54,428 nucleotides of DNA, taken from the NCBI RefSeq assembly GCF_001440475.1, contig NZ_LLYB01000055.1:116807-171234 (forward strand). The letters are read 5' to 3'. Positions 1-9,089 of this stretch are shown here, in pieces. The notes beneath the pieces were generated by a model that searched no databases, was not told the origin of the DNA, and saw only the letters and a list, made by a program, of their open reading frames with translations. This DNA comes from Bradyrhizobium lablabi (GTDB taxonomy: Bacteria; Pseudomonadota; Alphaproteobacteria; Rhizobiales; Xanthobacteraceae). The position numbers and the translations under genes were made by a program. Position 1 is the first letter of the stretch, and every line of letters starts with the position of its first letter.

Positions 1-273
1 AAGACGTTCATCCGTCAATCGACCGGCCTCTCGGCCGACATCTTCAAGCTCGATCGGCGCGGCTACCTGCGGCCCGGCTATTTCGCCGATGTCGTGGTGT
101 TCGATCCCGCGCGCTACGCGCCGAAGGCGGACTATGTGCGCCCGCGCGAACTGAGCGTCGGCGTGCACACACTGCTGATCAACGGCGCGCCGTCCATTCG
201 GGACGGCAAGTTGACCGCCGTCGCTGCCGGCCGGGCGCTCAAGCACACGCCGACGCCCGGGACGTGTCCTTAA
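1..273 (+). CDS. N-acyl-D-amino-acid deacylase family amidohydrolase, C-terminal fragment
   Basis: The gene enters from the left edge in frame 1 and stops at TAA 271-273, so about 90 C-terminal residues are visible. The fragment carries the usual end of a metal-dependent amidohydrolase: a GYLRPGYFADVVVFDP segment, where the composite beta-sandwich closes (G-x-ADxVVFDP), followed by LLINGAPSIRDGKLT, the terminal strand with the typical N-G-x-x-x-x-x-G pattern. D-aminoacylases and related deacylases hydrolyse N-acyl D-amino acids. The metal ligands lie outside the window, so the substrate class is inferred from the C-terminal pattern only. No hairpin terminator is obvious before the converging gene at 302. 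Confidence 0.8.
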   Translation, partial: KTFIRQSTGLSADIFKLDRRGYLRPGYFADVVVFDPARYAPKADYVRPRELSVGVHTLLINGAPSIRDGKLTAVAAGRALKHTPTPGTCP

Positions 274-301
274 GGAGTTTGACTGAAAAAGCGGCCCACA
301 T

Positions 302-841
302 TCAATCCGCGACTCCCGCCGCAAATGCCGCGAGCAATGCTTTCCCCTGCGGCCAATCCTCTAGCCCGCTTGCCTCGTTGATGTGGCCAAGCTCTCCGAC
401 TTCGACGATGCCGCTGCCCCACTGGCTCGCTCTTCGGCGAGCATATTCGACCGTGCCGTACGGATCGTTCGCGCTCGCGACGACGAGCGAGGGAAAGCGG
501 AATTTGCTCGATGGCGGATTGGCGAAACTGGCGGCTTCGGCGGGGAAGGCTGGCGCTTCCGGATTCGGAACGGCAACGAGGAATGCGCCCACGACCTGCG
601 CCGTCGACACCCGCTGCCAGTGTGCAACCAACAGACATGCCAGGCTGTGAGCGACGAGCAGCGGCGGTTTTGAAGCTGCGCCGACCGCACGATCCAGCGC
701 TTCGATCCAGCCCCTGAATTGAGGCCGGTCCCAGTCGGCGGGCTGGAAGCGGCGGCAGCGCGGGTCGCTCGTTTCCCACCGGGTTTGCCAGTGCTTCTCG
801 CCCGATCCGCCAATTCCCGGCAGGATGATGAAGTCGGTCAT
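302..841 (-). CDS. RBBP9/YdeN-family alpha/beta serine hydrolase
   Basis: A 179-residue single-domain alpha/beta hydrolase, the normal size for the RBBP9/YdeN family. The N-terminus FIILPGIGGSGEKHWQ is the family strand-loop around the oxyanion hole. The nucleophile Ser is in LLVAHSLAC (near residue 66), the acid Asp is probably in VVASANDPYG, and the catalytic His is in LGHINEASG. Members are small serine hydrolases or esterases of mostly unknown substrate. The start ATG at 841 faces the Lrp-type regulator across about 100 bp, so the two are divergent and could be co-regulated; that link is inferred from position only. Confidence 0.85.
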   Translation of the reverse strand: MTDFIILPGIGGSGEKHWQTRWETSDPRCRRFQPADWDRPQFRGWIEALDRAVGAASKPPLLVAHSLACLLVAHWQRVSTAQVVGAFLVAVPNPEAPAFPAEAASFANPPSSKFRFPSLVVASANDPYGTVEYARRRASQWGSGIVEVGELGHINEASGLEDWPQGKALLAAFAAGVAD

Positions 842-949
842 GTCAGCTCCGTCGTTGTTGCAACGGGATGAAACTGCCGGCTTCCGCTATCCTCTGGAAT
901 GGGCAATCATCGGAAAAGACGTCCTCTTGCCGATGGATTCAAGGTCTTC

Positions 950-1423
950 ATGTCCCGAGAAAGTTTTGTCCCCGCACTGGACCCGACCGATGTCGCGATC
1001 ATCGAAGCGATGCAGGAGGACGGGCGCATCGCGATTTCAGAGCTTGGCCGCAAAATCGGGCTCTCGCAGCCCGCGACTTCGGAGCGGGTCAAGCGGCTGG
1101 AGGAGCGCGGCATCATCACCGGCTATACCGCGAAGATCAATCCGGCCGCGCTCGGCTTGCGGATGATGGCCGTCATCCGCCTGCGCACGACCCATGAGCA
1201 TATCCAGTCCTGCCTGAAGCAGTTTGCCAAGATGCCTCATGTCATGGAGGTGCTGCGGCTGACCGGCGAGGATTGCTTCATCCTCAAGGTGTTCGTGCCG
1301 TCGCCGCAGGAGCTTGAAACGATCGTCGATACGGTTGCGCGGCACGGCGCGGTGACGACGTCGCTGGTGTTGCGCAGCGAGGAGCCGAAGCCGATCGGGC
1401 GGGCGTTGATCCAGCGAGCGTAG
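950..1423 (+). CDS. Lrp/AsnC family transcriptional regulator
   Basis: An Lrp/AsnC regulator of 157 residues if started at ATG 950, which has an AAGG about seven bases upstream. The frame is open from an ATG at 899, but that 17-residue extension is not typical of the family. An N-terminal winged helix-turn-helix (LDPTDVAIIEAMQEDGR, then ISELGRKIGLSQPATSERVKRLE) is followed by the RAM ligand-binding domain (VIRLRTTHEHIQ to about residue 145). Family members sense amino acids and act as octamers. The gene is divergent from the RBBP9-like hydrolase and may control it. The effector cannot be read from the sequence. Confidence 0.9.
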   Translation: MSRESFVPALDPTDVAIIEAMQEDGRIAISELGRKIGLSQPATSERVKRLEERGIITGYTAKINPAALGLRMMAVIRLRTTHEHIQSCLKQFAKMPHVMEVLRLTGEDCFILKVFVPSPQELETIVDTVARHGAVTTSLVLRSEEPKPIGRALIQRA

Positions 1424-1470
1424 CTGTCTCGGCGACCGGGCCAAGTGCGCTGCAACATATGATTGAGTGA

Positions 1471-1499
1471 TTGACACGGTGCTCGCGACCAGATGCAAT
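1471..1499 (+). promoter_or_regulatory. Possible sigma-70 promoter of the GDSL esterase gene
   Basis: A perfect -35 TTGACA (1471-1476) is followed after 17 bp by TGCAAT (1494-1499), a weak -10. It lies in the only gap upstream of the GDSL esterase at 1534. The -35 and the spacing support it; the -10 is poor. Confidence 0.35.
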
Positions 1500-1523
1500 G
1501 CTATTCCCAATAGTGTGAATAGC
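1500..1523. repeat. Inverted repeat upstream of the GDSL esterase gene
   Basis: GCTATTC (1500-1506) is mirrored by GAATAGC (1517-1523) around a 10-base loop, ending 10 bases before the ATG at 1534. It would sit at the transcription start of the promoter proposed at 1471-1499, so it could be an operator or a 5' leader hairpin. Confidence 0.4.
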
Positions 1524-1533
1524 AGGTAGCGTC

Positions 1534-2535
1534 ATGAAATCCGCGTTACTCTCCCGAAAATTATTGCCGATTGTTAGCGCCACAGCCCTTGTCCTGGCGG
1601 TCCTGCCGGCCTCGGCCAGCCCCTATACTTCGCTGGTTGTGTTTGGCGACAGCCTTTCCGACAACGGCAACAACGCCCTCGTGATTGGCACCAATTCCAG
1701 CCAGGTCATTACGGGCAACACCTACGTTCCGATCCAACCCTACGCCTCCGGCGTCTACAGCAACGGGCCGATTTGGGCATCGGACGTCGCGGCGAAGCTG
1801 GGCATCCAGCTCCAACCTTCGCTCGCCGGCGGAACGAATTATGCATTTGGTGGCGCGACTACGGGACCAGCCGGCAACGGCTTTCCGTTCAGCCTGCTCA
1901 CCCAGGCCGGCCAGTATCTGGCCACCAATACTGTCTCGGCGAACGCGCTATACGTCATCGCTGGTGGCGGCAACGATGCCCGGGCTGCGCTTAACACGAT
2001 CGCAGCCTGCCAAGGGCAGTGCCTCGGACCAACGGTGGCGAGCACCGCAATGGAATACGCCGCCAACGTCGGCGCCATGGTGGACGCGCTCCAAGCTGGC
2101 GGCGCGAAAAACATCATCGTCTGGAATACGCCAAATCTCGGCCTTGCGCCGGCCGTTACCGCTGCGGGCGCCTCCGCGTTGGGAACCTTTCTTGCCAGCA
2201 GCATGAATGCCGCGCTCACCGCGGAACTGGCCGGTGAAGCCGGCGTAAAAGTCTTCGACATCTTCGGCCTAGGCACAACGATCGCACTTGATCCGGCAGC
2301 GTTTGGCTTCACCAACGTGACCGATGCCTGTGGGGCGATCACGCTGAACTGCAATACCTACGCGTATTGGGACGGAATTCATCCGACAGCCGCCGCGCAC
2401 ATGGTGATCGCCGACGCCTTCGTTGCGGTCGCCGCCGTTCCGGAGCCTTCCACCTGGGCCCTGCTGATCGCCGGGTTCGCCGCGATTGGCTTTGCTGCCT
2501 ATCGCCGCCGGAATGGCGCGGCGTCGGCTTGCTGA
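1534..2535 (+). CDS. Secreted GDSL/SGNH esterase with PEP-CTERM sorting signal
   Basis: A 333-residue exported esterase or lipase. Residues 1-28 form a signal peptide ending ASA. The SGNH blocks follow: GDSLSDNGN with catalytic Ser near residue 40 (block I), GGGNDAR near residue 145 (block III Asn), and DGIHPTAAAH near residue 285 (block V Asp and His). The C-terminus is a PEP-CTERM signal: VPEPSTWALLIAGFAAIG then AYRRR, that is a Pro-Glu-Pro motif, a transmembrane helix and an arginine cluster. In known systems such a tail is processed by an exosortase and the protein is delivered to the cell surface with exopolysaccharide. No exosortase or polysaccharide gene is in the window. Confidence 0.9.
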   Translation: MKSALLSRKLLPIVSATALVLAVLPASASPYTSLVVFGDSLSDNGNNALVIGTNSSQVITGNTYVPIQPYASGVYSNGPIWASDVAAKLGIQLQPSLAGGTNYAFGGATTGPAGNGFPFSLLTQAGQYLATNTVSANALYVIAGGGNDARAALNTIAACQGQCLGPTVASTAMEYAANVGAMVDALQAGGAKNIIVWNTPNLGLAPAVTAAGASALGTFLASSMNAALTAELAGEAGVKVFDIFGLGTTIALDPAAFGFTNVTDACGAITLNCNTYAYWDGIHPTAAAHMVIADAFVAVAAVPEPSTWALLIAGFAAIGFAAYRRRNGAASAC

Positions 2536-2638
2536 ATGCCGATTGGAGCGGGCGGTGCACTAGCCATTGCAAGATGTCTGGCGCACCGCGCTTTCCATGA
2601 GCCGCATGCTGACTGCTGGCGCCGCTGACAGCCCGGCC

Positions 2639-3697
2639 TCAGTTCTTCAGCACGATGCGTCCGACGACTTTCCCGGCCCGCAGTTCGTCGATCCATTTCT
2701 GGACGTCGGCCATCGGCTCTTCCTTCATCGGCGTTGGCTTGATCTTGCCGGCGCGGGCGAGCGCCATCAGTTCCTTGCCCTCGGCCAGCGTGCCGACCAT
2801 AAAACCCTCGATGGTCATGCGCTTGTAGACCCATTGCACCATCGGCAGGCTGAAATTGCCGCCCATCAGGCCGGAGACCACGACCTTGCCGCCGCGCGCG
2901 ACGGTCGCCACCGCAAACGCCATCGATTTCTCGTTGCCGGCAAAATCGACGACGCCGTCGAAACCACCTTCGGTTTCCTTCAGGATGCGCCTGATGATTT
3001 CGGGCTCGGCCGGATCGTAGGCGACCGCCGCGCCATTCTTCAGCGCGGTCTCGCGCGCGGCCGGCGAGAGATCGGCGACCGTGATGTTCTGCTTGAACAT
3101 GGCCTGCGCGAACGACAGCCCCATCATGCCGACGCCGCCGAGGCCGATCAGCAAGAGATTGCGCTGGCGCGGGCGGTCGACCAGCCGCTTCAGCGCGCCA
3201 TAGGCTGTCACGCCTGAGCACATCAGCGTCGCCGCCTGGTTGACGGGCAGGGGATCATAGTCGAGCAGATATTTTGCGTCGGGCACCAGCACGTGGGTGG
3301 CAAACCCGCCGTCGATGGAGACGCCGAGGAAGCGCTGCTTGACGCAGAGGTTTTCGTCGCCAGCGGCGCAGTCGCGGCACTGGCCGCAGCCGATCCAGGG
3401 GAAGACGGCTTGCTTCTTGCCGATCAGCTCCTTCGGCGCATCGGGGCCGACTTCATCGACCACGCCGGCAATCTCGTGCCCGAGCGTGAACGGCAGCGTC
3501 ATGCCGCGCGTGGTGTCGAGCCGTTTGCCGCCGCCGAGATCGGCATAGCCGTCCTGGATGTGCAGATCGGAATGGCAGAGCCCGCAGCGCTCGATGCGGA
3601 CCAGAACCTCGCGGCCTTGCGGCTTCGGCGTGTCGATGATGGTTTCGCACAGCGGCGCATCGAACTTGACGAGGGATTGACGGACCATTCGCGCCAT
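2639..3697 (-). CDS. Zinc-dependent alcohol dehydrogenase (MDR family)
   Basis: A 352-residue medium-chain dehydrogenase/reductase. Catalytic zinc ligands are Cys in CGLCHSDLH and His in LGHEIAG. The structural zinc lobe is GCGQCRDCAAGDENLC with four Cys. The NAD(P)-binding Rossmann motif GLGGVGMMG is in the second half. The start was chosen as ATG 3697 because AAGGAG lies eight to nine bases before it; the in-frame GTG three codons upstream is inside that ribosome-binding site. Expected reaction: oxidation of a primary or secondary alcohol to aldehyde or ketone. The gene follows rsmA on the same strand by about 20 bp, so it may be a late addition to the lpt-rsmA operon. Confidence 0.9.
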   Translation of the reverse strand: MARMVRQSLVKFDAPLCETIIDTPKPQGREVLVRIERCGLCHSDLHIQDGYADLGGGKRLDTTRGMTLPFTLGHEIAGVVDEVGPDAPKELIGKKQAVFPWIGCGQCRDCAAGDENLCVKQRFLGVSIDGGFATHVLVPDAKYLLDYDPLPVNQAATLMCSGVTAYGALKRLVDRPRQRNLLLIGLGGVGMMGLSFAQAMFKQNITVADLSPAARETALKNGAAVAYDPAEPEIIRRILKETEGGFDGVVDFAGNEKSMAFAVATVARGGKVVVSGLMGGNFSLPMVQWVYKRMTIEGFMVGTLAEGKELMALARAGKIKPTPMKEEPMADVQKWIDELRAGKVVGRIVLKN

Positions 3698-3720
3698 GGC
3701 GTTCACTCCTTAAACGACGT

Positions 3721-4575
3721 TTATTTTGTGTTTCGTATATCGGCCAATTCGCGGGCCATGGCAACAAAGCCGGAGATCGGAATGGTTTCGGCGCGCCGTG
3801 TCGGATCGATCTGCGCGGCGCCGGCAAGCCGTGCCGGATCGACCGACAGCGATTTCAGGCTCTGCCGCAGCATTTTCCGGCGCTGGCCGAAGGCCGCCGC
3901 CGCCACCTGTTCGAGCGCACGGCGGTCGCACGGCTCCGGCGCTGCGCGCGGCACCAGGCGCACCACCGAGGAGGTGACCTTCGGCTGCGGCACGAAGGCG
4001 GCGGGCGAAATGTCGAACAGGATCTTGGTCTCGCTACGCCAGTTGGCGAGCACCGCGAGCCTGCCATAGGCCTCGTCATTCTCTCTGGCGACGATCCGCT
4101 CGGCGACCTCGCGCTGAAACATCAGCACCATCATGTCATACCAGGGCGGCCATGGCTCGATCGAGAGCCAGTCCACCAGCAGCGCGGTCGCGATATTGTA
4201 GGGCAGGTTGGCGACGATCTTTGCGCGTTCACCGCCGAGCATTGGGCGGGGATCGAAGCGTTGCGCGTCGGCGTGCACGATGTCGAGTTGGCCGGGATAG
4301 CGCCTGGCGATGTAGTCGAGCGGCGCCAGCGCGCGCTCGTCGCGCTCGACCGCGATGACGCGTTTGGCGCCGAGCGCGAGTAGCGCTCGCGTCAGCCCGC
4401 CGGGGCCGGGGCCGACTTCGATGATGGTGGCGCCTTCGAGCGGGCCAGCGGCGCGCGCGATCCGCGCGGTGAGGTTGAGATCGAGCAGAAAGTTCTGGCC
4501 GAGCGATTTGCGGGCCGAGAGGGAATGTTCGCGGATGACCTCGCGCAGCGGCGGCAGATCGTCGATCGCGCTCAT
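3721..4575 (-). CDS. rsmA: 16S rRNA (adenine1518-N6/adenine1519-N6) dimethyltransferase
   Basis: RsmA (KsgA) uses S-adenosylmethionine to dimethylate two adjacent adenines near the 3' end of 16S rRNA during small-subunit maturation. The 284-residue protein shows SLGQNFLLD at the N-terminus, the SAM-binding [10 protein letters not shown], an acidic ERDERAL, and the target-adenine motif NLPYNIAT. The start ATG at 4575 overlaps the pdxA stop (ATGA), which argues for translational coupling. The frame stays open upstream through pdxA, but that part has no homology. It is the last of the lptF-lptG-lptD-surA-pdxA-rsmA genes. Confidence 0.97.
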   Translation of the reverse strand: MSAIDDLPPLREVIREHSLSARKSLGQNFLLDLNLTARIARAAGPLEGATIIEVGPGPGGLTRALLALGAKRVIAVERDERALAPLDYIARRYPGQLDIVHADAQRFDPRPMLGGERAKIVANLPYNIATALLVDWLSIEPWPPWYDMMVLMFQREVAERIVARENDEAYGRLAVLANWRSETKILFDISPAAFVPQPKVTSSVVRLVPRAAPEPCDRRALEQVAAAAFGQRRKMLRQSLKSLSVDPARLAGAAQIDPTRRAETIPISGFVAMARELADIRNTK

Positions 4576-5576
4576 GCAGGCCTGGTCGCCGCCATGCGCG
4601 CGGCGAGCCGCAGCGCCGCGGCGAGACTGGACGGATTGGCCTTGCCGGTGCCGGCAATGTCGAAGGCGGTGCCGTGATCCGGCGATGTCCGGATGAACGG
4701 CAGGCCCAGCGTGACGTTGACCGCGTCTTCGAACGCAATGGTCTTGATCGGGATCAGCGCCTGGTCGTGATACATGCAGATGGCGCAGTCGTAGCTCTTG
4801 CGCGCCGCGGCGTGGAACATGGTGTCCGCCGGCAGGGGGCCGCGCGCGTCGATGCCTTCCTGGCGCAGGATGTCGACGGCGGGGGCGACGATCTCGATGT
4901 CCTCGCGGCCGAGCGAGCCGTCCTCGCCGGCGTGCGGATTGAGGCCCGATAGCGCTAGGCGCGGATGGGCGAGGCCGAAATGCGCCTTCAGATCGGTGGC
5001 CGCAATTCGCGCCGTGGTCACGATCAGCTCGGTCGAGAGCTGGGCCAGCGCCTCGCGCAGCGACAGGTGGATGGTGACGGGAACGACGGCGAGCGCCGGC
5101 GACCACAGCATCATCACCGGCTGCGGCAGCTTCCCGCCATCGGCGGCAAGTTCGGCGAGAAACTCGGTGTGGCCGGGGTGGCGGAATCCGGCGCGGTACA
5201 GCACGCTCTTGGCGATCGGGTTGGTGACGACAGCGCCGGCGCGGCCTTGCCTGACATGGTCGACCGCCTGGCGAATGGAGGCGAGCGCCGCGCTCGCGCT
5301 GCTGTCGTCGGGTTGTCCGGGCTGCGCGGTTGCGATTTCGCCGGTCGCGACCACGGGAAGCGCGCTCGCAAACGCCGCGCTCGCTTCCTCAGGGGAGGCA
5401 TCGGTGAGCTCGACGGATAATCCCAGGATCTTCGCGCGCTCCGCGAAGAAGGCGCGGTCGCCGAGCAGGTAGAACGGCGGCAGATCCAGTTCGCCGCGCC
5501 GCCGCCACGCTTCAAGGGCGATGTCGGGGCCGATGCCCGCAGGCTCGCCGGATGTCAGCGCAAGAGGCTTTGCCAT
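4572..5576 (-). CDS. pdxA: 4-hydroxythreonine-4-phosphate dehydrogenase
   Basis: PdxA oxidises 4-phosphohydroxy-L-threonine with NAD in pyridoxal-5'-phosphate synthesis, making the partner for PdxJ. The 334-residue length is normal. N-terminal [11 protein letters not shown], the [11 protein letters not shown] loop, [11 protein letters not shown] with metal-binding His, and [15 protein letters not shown] are family signatures. ATG 5576 lies four bases after the surA stop, and the gene overlaps rsmA by four bases, consistent with one transcript. It is a textbook member of the surA-pdxA-rsmA cluster. Confidence 0.97.
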   Translation of the reverse strand: MAKPLALTSGEPAGIGPDIALEAWRRRGELDLPPFYLLGDRAFFAERAKILGLSVELTDASPEEASAAFASALPVVATGEIATAQPGQPDDSSASAALASIRQAVDHVRQGRAGAVVTNPIAKSVLYRAGFRHPGHTEFLAELAADGGKLPQPVMMLWSPALAVVPVTIHLSLREALAQLSTELIVTTARIAATDLKAHFGLAHPRLALSGLNPHAGEDGSLGREDIEIVAPAVDILRQEGIDARGPLPADTMFHAAARKSYDCAICMYHDQALIPIKTIAFEDAVNVTLGLPFIRTSPDHGTAFDIAGTGKANPSSLAAALRLAARMAATRPA

Positions 5577-5579
5577 GCA

Positions 5580-6521
5580 TCAACGACATTCGATCATTGC
5601 GGCCTTGCGGAGGTCGTTCAGATAGGATTTCGACTTCGCCTCGTATTTCTGGGCGTACATCTTTTCCCGGATCTCCCGCTTCTTCGGCGTATCGATCTTG
5701 GTCGGCTTCCGTTCGCACAGCGCCACCATTTCCACGCCCTGCTTGGTGATTTCGGGCGGGGTCAGGCGGCCGACCGGCGTCTTGTCCAGGAGTTCGCGCA
5801 AGGGGCCCGGAATGTCGGCCGAGGTCTTGGTGACGATGTCGCGGATCGCGGCGTTCTGCATCGACTTGAAGTAGGAGTTGCCCTGCTCGCAGGACTGCAC
5901 GCGCTCGCGCAGCGATTCCGCCTCCTTGCGCCGCTGATCGATCGCGCCTTGCGCCGAGCCGCGTGGCACGATCAGCACGATCGGCTGCAGCTTGTATTCG
6001 AACGCGTCCACCTGGGTGGACTCGCCGCCTTGCTCGGCGGCAGCGTTCACGTCCTTTTCGCCGACTTGCAGGCTCTCCTTGAAGCGGCCGCGCACCAGGC
6101 TGCCCCAGACCATCTCGGCCTTGAGGCGGGCCTTCATCGTTTCCGCCCGGACACCCTGGCTCTCCAGCGACTTGGTCAACTGCTCCGGCGTAATCCGCAT
6201 CCGCTGGGCCATTCCGCCATAGGCCTGATCGAGGTCGCTGCCAGAGGGATCGACGCCGAACCGCTTGGCTTCCTTGATCTTGACCTTGTCGCTGATCAGC
6301 TCGTCGATCACTTCCTGCCGCGGCATCTGCTTGCGCGTGGTCAGGAAGTTGAGCTTGGTGCGCTGCTCGATATCAAGGCTGGTGATGGGTTCGCCGTTGA
6401 TCATGCAGGCCACCTGCTGCGCGGGCAATGGCGAAATGCCGCCCGCCAGCATGGCGAGCGCGATGGCAAAGCCGGCGGTCAGGGACCGAAGCCGGCGATG
6501 GAAAAGCGTCATGGTCGTCAT
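5580..6521 (-). CDS. surA: SurA-type periplasmic chaperone (degenerate parvulin domain)
   Basis: A periplasmic chaperone for outer-membrane proteins, next to lptD, one of the main SurA clients. The start at ATG 6521 (MTTMTLFHRRLR) gives 313 residues and a signal peptide ending in LPAQ; the upstream extension to 6578 is not needed. The SurA N-terminal domain begins at VACMINGEPITSLDIEQRT and continues to about residue 170. The rest looks like a shortened, diverged parvulin-type prolyl isomerase domain (end GRLTPPEITKQGVEMVALCERK), and no second domain is present, whereas E. coli SurA has two in about 430 residues. Chaperone function is likely; isomerase activity is doubtful. Confidence 0.88.
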   Translation of the reverse strand: MTTMTLFHRRLRSLTAGFAIALAMLAGGISPLPAQQVACMINGEPITSLDIEQRTKLNFLTTRKQMPRQEVIDELISDKVKIKEAKRFGVDPSGSDLDQAYGGMAQRMRITPEQLTKSLESQGVRAETMKARLKAEMVWGSLVRGRFKESLQVGEKDVNAAAEQGGESTQVDAFEYKLQPIVLIVPRGSAQGAIDQRRKEAESLRERVQSCEQGNSYFKSMQNAAIRDIVTKTSADIPGPLRELLDKTPVGRLTPPEITKQGVEMVALCERKPTKIDTPKKREIREKMYAQKYEAKSKSYLNDLRKAAMIECR

Positions 6522-6593
6522 GTGATCATTCAGCCGTATCAACCAATCGTACCGCGTTGCGCGGGCACTGTCCGGCAAGGTTAAGGCCTCACG

Positions 6594-9089
6594 CTACTGG
6601 ATGCCGTTGCTGCCGGACGTCGTGGACGAATTCGCAATGGTCCGCAGGCCGATCTGCAGCATGAAAGCGTGATTGAGCACAGGCGGCGTCGTCCCGGCCT
6701 GGTAGGTATAGGACGTGACGTAGTTGGCGGCCAGCACGAAGCAATCGTCCACATAACCGGCGCCGATGATGTACTGGTTCAGCTTGTTGGCTTCAAGATC
6801 CCAGCGCGCACCGCCTGACACCACCCAGTTCGACGCCAGCTTGATCGATGCGGTGCCGAGCAGGCCTTCGCGCCGGGTCAGATAGCCGAGCTCCGGCTGG
6901 GCGGCATAGTTGCCGTACAGCATGCTGACCGACCAGCGGTCAAACGAAGCGCGTCCTTCGGCCTCGAAGCGATTGACGTTCCAGGTCGCCTCATCCATGC
7001 GCGAGCGCACGCTGAATGTGTAGGTCCGGTTCGGCGAATAATTGACGCGGGCGACGTAGTCGGACCGGGTGTTCTGCAGGCCGGAATCGAGGCCGGTGTT
7101 GGTCGCATCCCGCACCGCGTACGAATTCAGGCCGTACAGCTGGTAGGATTGTCCGAACAGCACGTTGACGCTGCCTCCGCGGTCGAATTGCGTGGTCGAC
7201 TGAACGCCGACATTGGCGCGGCCGCCGCCTTCGACGCGGTCGTAGCCGGAGAACTTGTCGACCGCGAACAGGTTGGAGGCGTCGAACACCATGCTCTGCG
7301 CGTCTTCGTTCGGCAGCTTGCCGGCGTAGGTCTCGTTCGGACGAGCGATGACCTGCGCGATCGGCTCGATCGTGGTGGTGCCCCAAGGCTGAACGTTGAT
7401 GAAGGGGTAGCGATATTCGAGGCCGACCGCCGGCATCAGGCGGAGCGCCTCGGTGTCGCCGACGGGCAGGAAGTTCGAAACGCCGGGCTGGTTCGAGATC
7501 GAGGCGCTGATGGCGTCGGCGCGCACGATCGCAAACGGCGTCCAGATCTGGCCGATCGGATCGGTGTACGAGCGCCGCCACTGCGCTTGAGCCGTCAGCC
7601 GCGTGTAGGTGCCGGGCATGCCGCGCAGCAGGCACTGCGAAGGGGTCCGGGCCAGCGGATCGGCCGATGCGTTCAGGCACAGGCCGGTGGTGTTGGCCAG
7701 CGTCGTAATCGGGTCGAAGGCCGCGGTCGTGCGCGACAGGCTGGTGAAATTCGTCAGGTAGCTGACCTCACCGCCGAGGATCGGGTGGTTGATGACGTTG
7801 GAATAGTCGATCACCGGATGGATCACCGGCACCTTGTCCTGGCTGCCGGAGTAGGAGAGGTAATAGATCGTGCGCGCATCGAAGAAGCTGCGATTGCCGA
7901 CGCCGGTCAGATAGAGCTGCGAGATGGCCTCCGTCGGCAGGCTCAGGAACGAGCCCAGCGGATCCTTGTACTGGGCCAGCCGGTAATCCGAGAAGAAGTA
8001 GTAGTCGGACAGCAGGACGCCGTCCCAACCCCACACCCATTTGTCGTTGATCGCGAACTGGCCCTTGGTGTCGATGCCGCCGCGGAACTGGCGGTCGCCG
8101 GGCTGGCCGGTGAACGCACTCTGGTCGAGCTGATCGATGCCATAGGCGCGGATCTGATACGAGCCGTTGATCAGGCGCTGGCGGAATTCGCCCTGGAACA
8201 GCACGCCCTGCCGCGTCGTGAAACGCGGATTGAAGGTCGCATCGTAATCCGGCGCGATCGCCCAGTAGAACGGGGTTTCGACTGCGTAGCCATAGGTCGA
8301 ATTGTTGCTGTAGGCCGGCATCAGGAAGCCGGTCTTGCGCTTCACCGTCGGATCGGGCGTCGAGAAATACGGCAGATACGCCATCGGCACGCCGAAGAAC
8401 TCGAGCTGCGCGTTTTCGAAGTACAGCATCTTGTCGGTCTGGTCGTGGATGATGCGCGCACCCTTGACCTGCCACAGCGGCGGCTTCTTCGGATTGTCCT
8501 TGCACGGCGCGCAGGCGGTATAGACGCCGTTTTCGAACACGGTGTAATTGCCGGCCGAGCGGTCGGCGCGCGTCGCCGCCATCCGCGTCGCGTCTGCGGT
8601 ATCGACGCGCAGCGAATCGACGAACCCATCACGGTAGTCGTCGCTCAGGTCCATGATGTTGGCGTAGGTGACTTTGCCTTCGGCGTCCGTCAGGCGGATG
8701 TTGCCTTCCGCGTGCAGTCGCTTGGTCTTCTGGTCGTAGATGACCTTGTCGGCCTCCACGCTGGTGCCGTTGTAGAACATCTGCACGTTGCCGACCGCCG
8801 ACACGCGCTGATTGTTGTAGTCGTAATCCACCTCGACCGCTTGCACGAGCATGCGGCCGTCATTGTTCGTCGGCCGCGGCGGCGGCTTGGGCGGACGCGG
8901 ATTGTAGGTGAAGCTTTGCGCGTGAGCCGGCACCGTCAGGGCAAGCTCAAGCGAACCCGCAAACGCCAATCCGGCGAGCAGGGCGATGATGGGGGCGCCA
9001 ACAGCGGCCAAACGGGCTCGATAGCGGCGCACGGTTGTGCTCCGCCTGAACGCAGGCGACCTCAACTGGCGGGCGGCGACAACGGCCAC
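6594..9089 (-). CDS. lptD: LPS-assembly outer-membrane protein LptD
   Basis: LptD is the outer-membrane barrel that inserts lipopolysaccharide into the outer leaflet with LptE. I place the start at GTG 9089: it overlaps the lptG stop by one base and has AGGAGG seven bases upstream, giving 831 residues. The frame is open further to 9155 inside lptG. A long basic signal region ends PAHAQ, then a proline-rich stretch (PRPPKPPPRP), then the OstA/LptA-like beta-jellyroll (VDYDYNNQRVSAVGNVQ to about residue 200), then the barrel with many aromatic strands. Cysteines are in CAPC (near residue 190), around residue 480 and near the C-terminus. Confidence 0.95.
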   Translation of the reverse strand: MAVVAARQLRSPAFRRSTTVRRYRARLAAVGAPIIALLAGLAFAGSLELALTVPAHAQSFTYNPRPPKPPPRPTNNDGRMLVQAVEVDYDYNNQRVSAVGNVQMFYNGTSVEADKVIYDQKTKRLHAEGNIRLTDAEGKVTYANIMDLSDDYRDGFVDSLRVDTADATRMAATRADRSAGNYTVFENGVYTACAPCKDNPKKPPLWQVKGARIIHDQTDKMLYFENAQLEFFGVPMAYLPYFSTPDPTVKRKTGFLMPAYSNNSTYGYAVETPFYWAIAPDYDATFNPRFTTRQGVLFQGEFRQRLINGSYQIRAYGIDQLDQSAFTGQPGDRQFRGGIDTKGQFAINDKWVWGWDGVLLSDYYFFSDYRLAQYKDPLGSFLSLPTEAISQLYLTGVGNRSFFDARTIYYLSYSGSQDKVPVIHPVIDYSNVINHPILGGEVSYLTNFTSLSRTTAAFDPITTLANTTGLCLNASADPLARTPSQCLLRGMPGTYTRLTAQAQWRRSYTDPIGQIWTPFAIVRADAISASISNQPGVSNFLPVGDTEALRLMPAVGLEYRYPFINVQPWGTTTIEPIAQVIARPNETYAGKLPNEDAQSMVFDASNLFAVDKFSGYDRVEGGGRANVGVQSTTQFDRGGSVNVLFGQSYQLYGLNSYAVRDATNTGLDSGLQNTRSDYVARVNYSPNRTYTFSVRSRMDEATWNVNRFEAEGRASFDRWSVSMLYGNYAAQPELGYLTRREGLLGTASIKLASNWVVSGGARWDLEANKLNQYIIGAGYVDDCFVLAANYVTSYTYQAGTTPPVLNHAFMLQIGLRTIANSSTTSGSNGIQ

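Noticed and set aside
899..949. Upstream ATG for the Lrp-type regulator
   Set aside because: The added 17 residues lie outside the family fold and the ribosome-binding site is better at 950.
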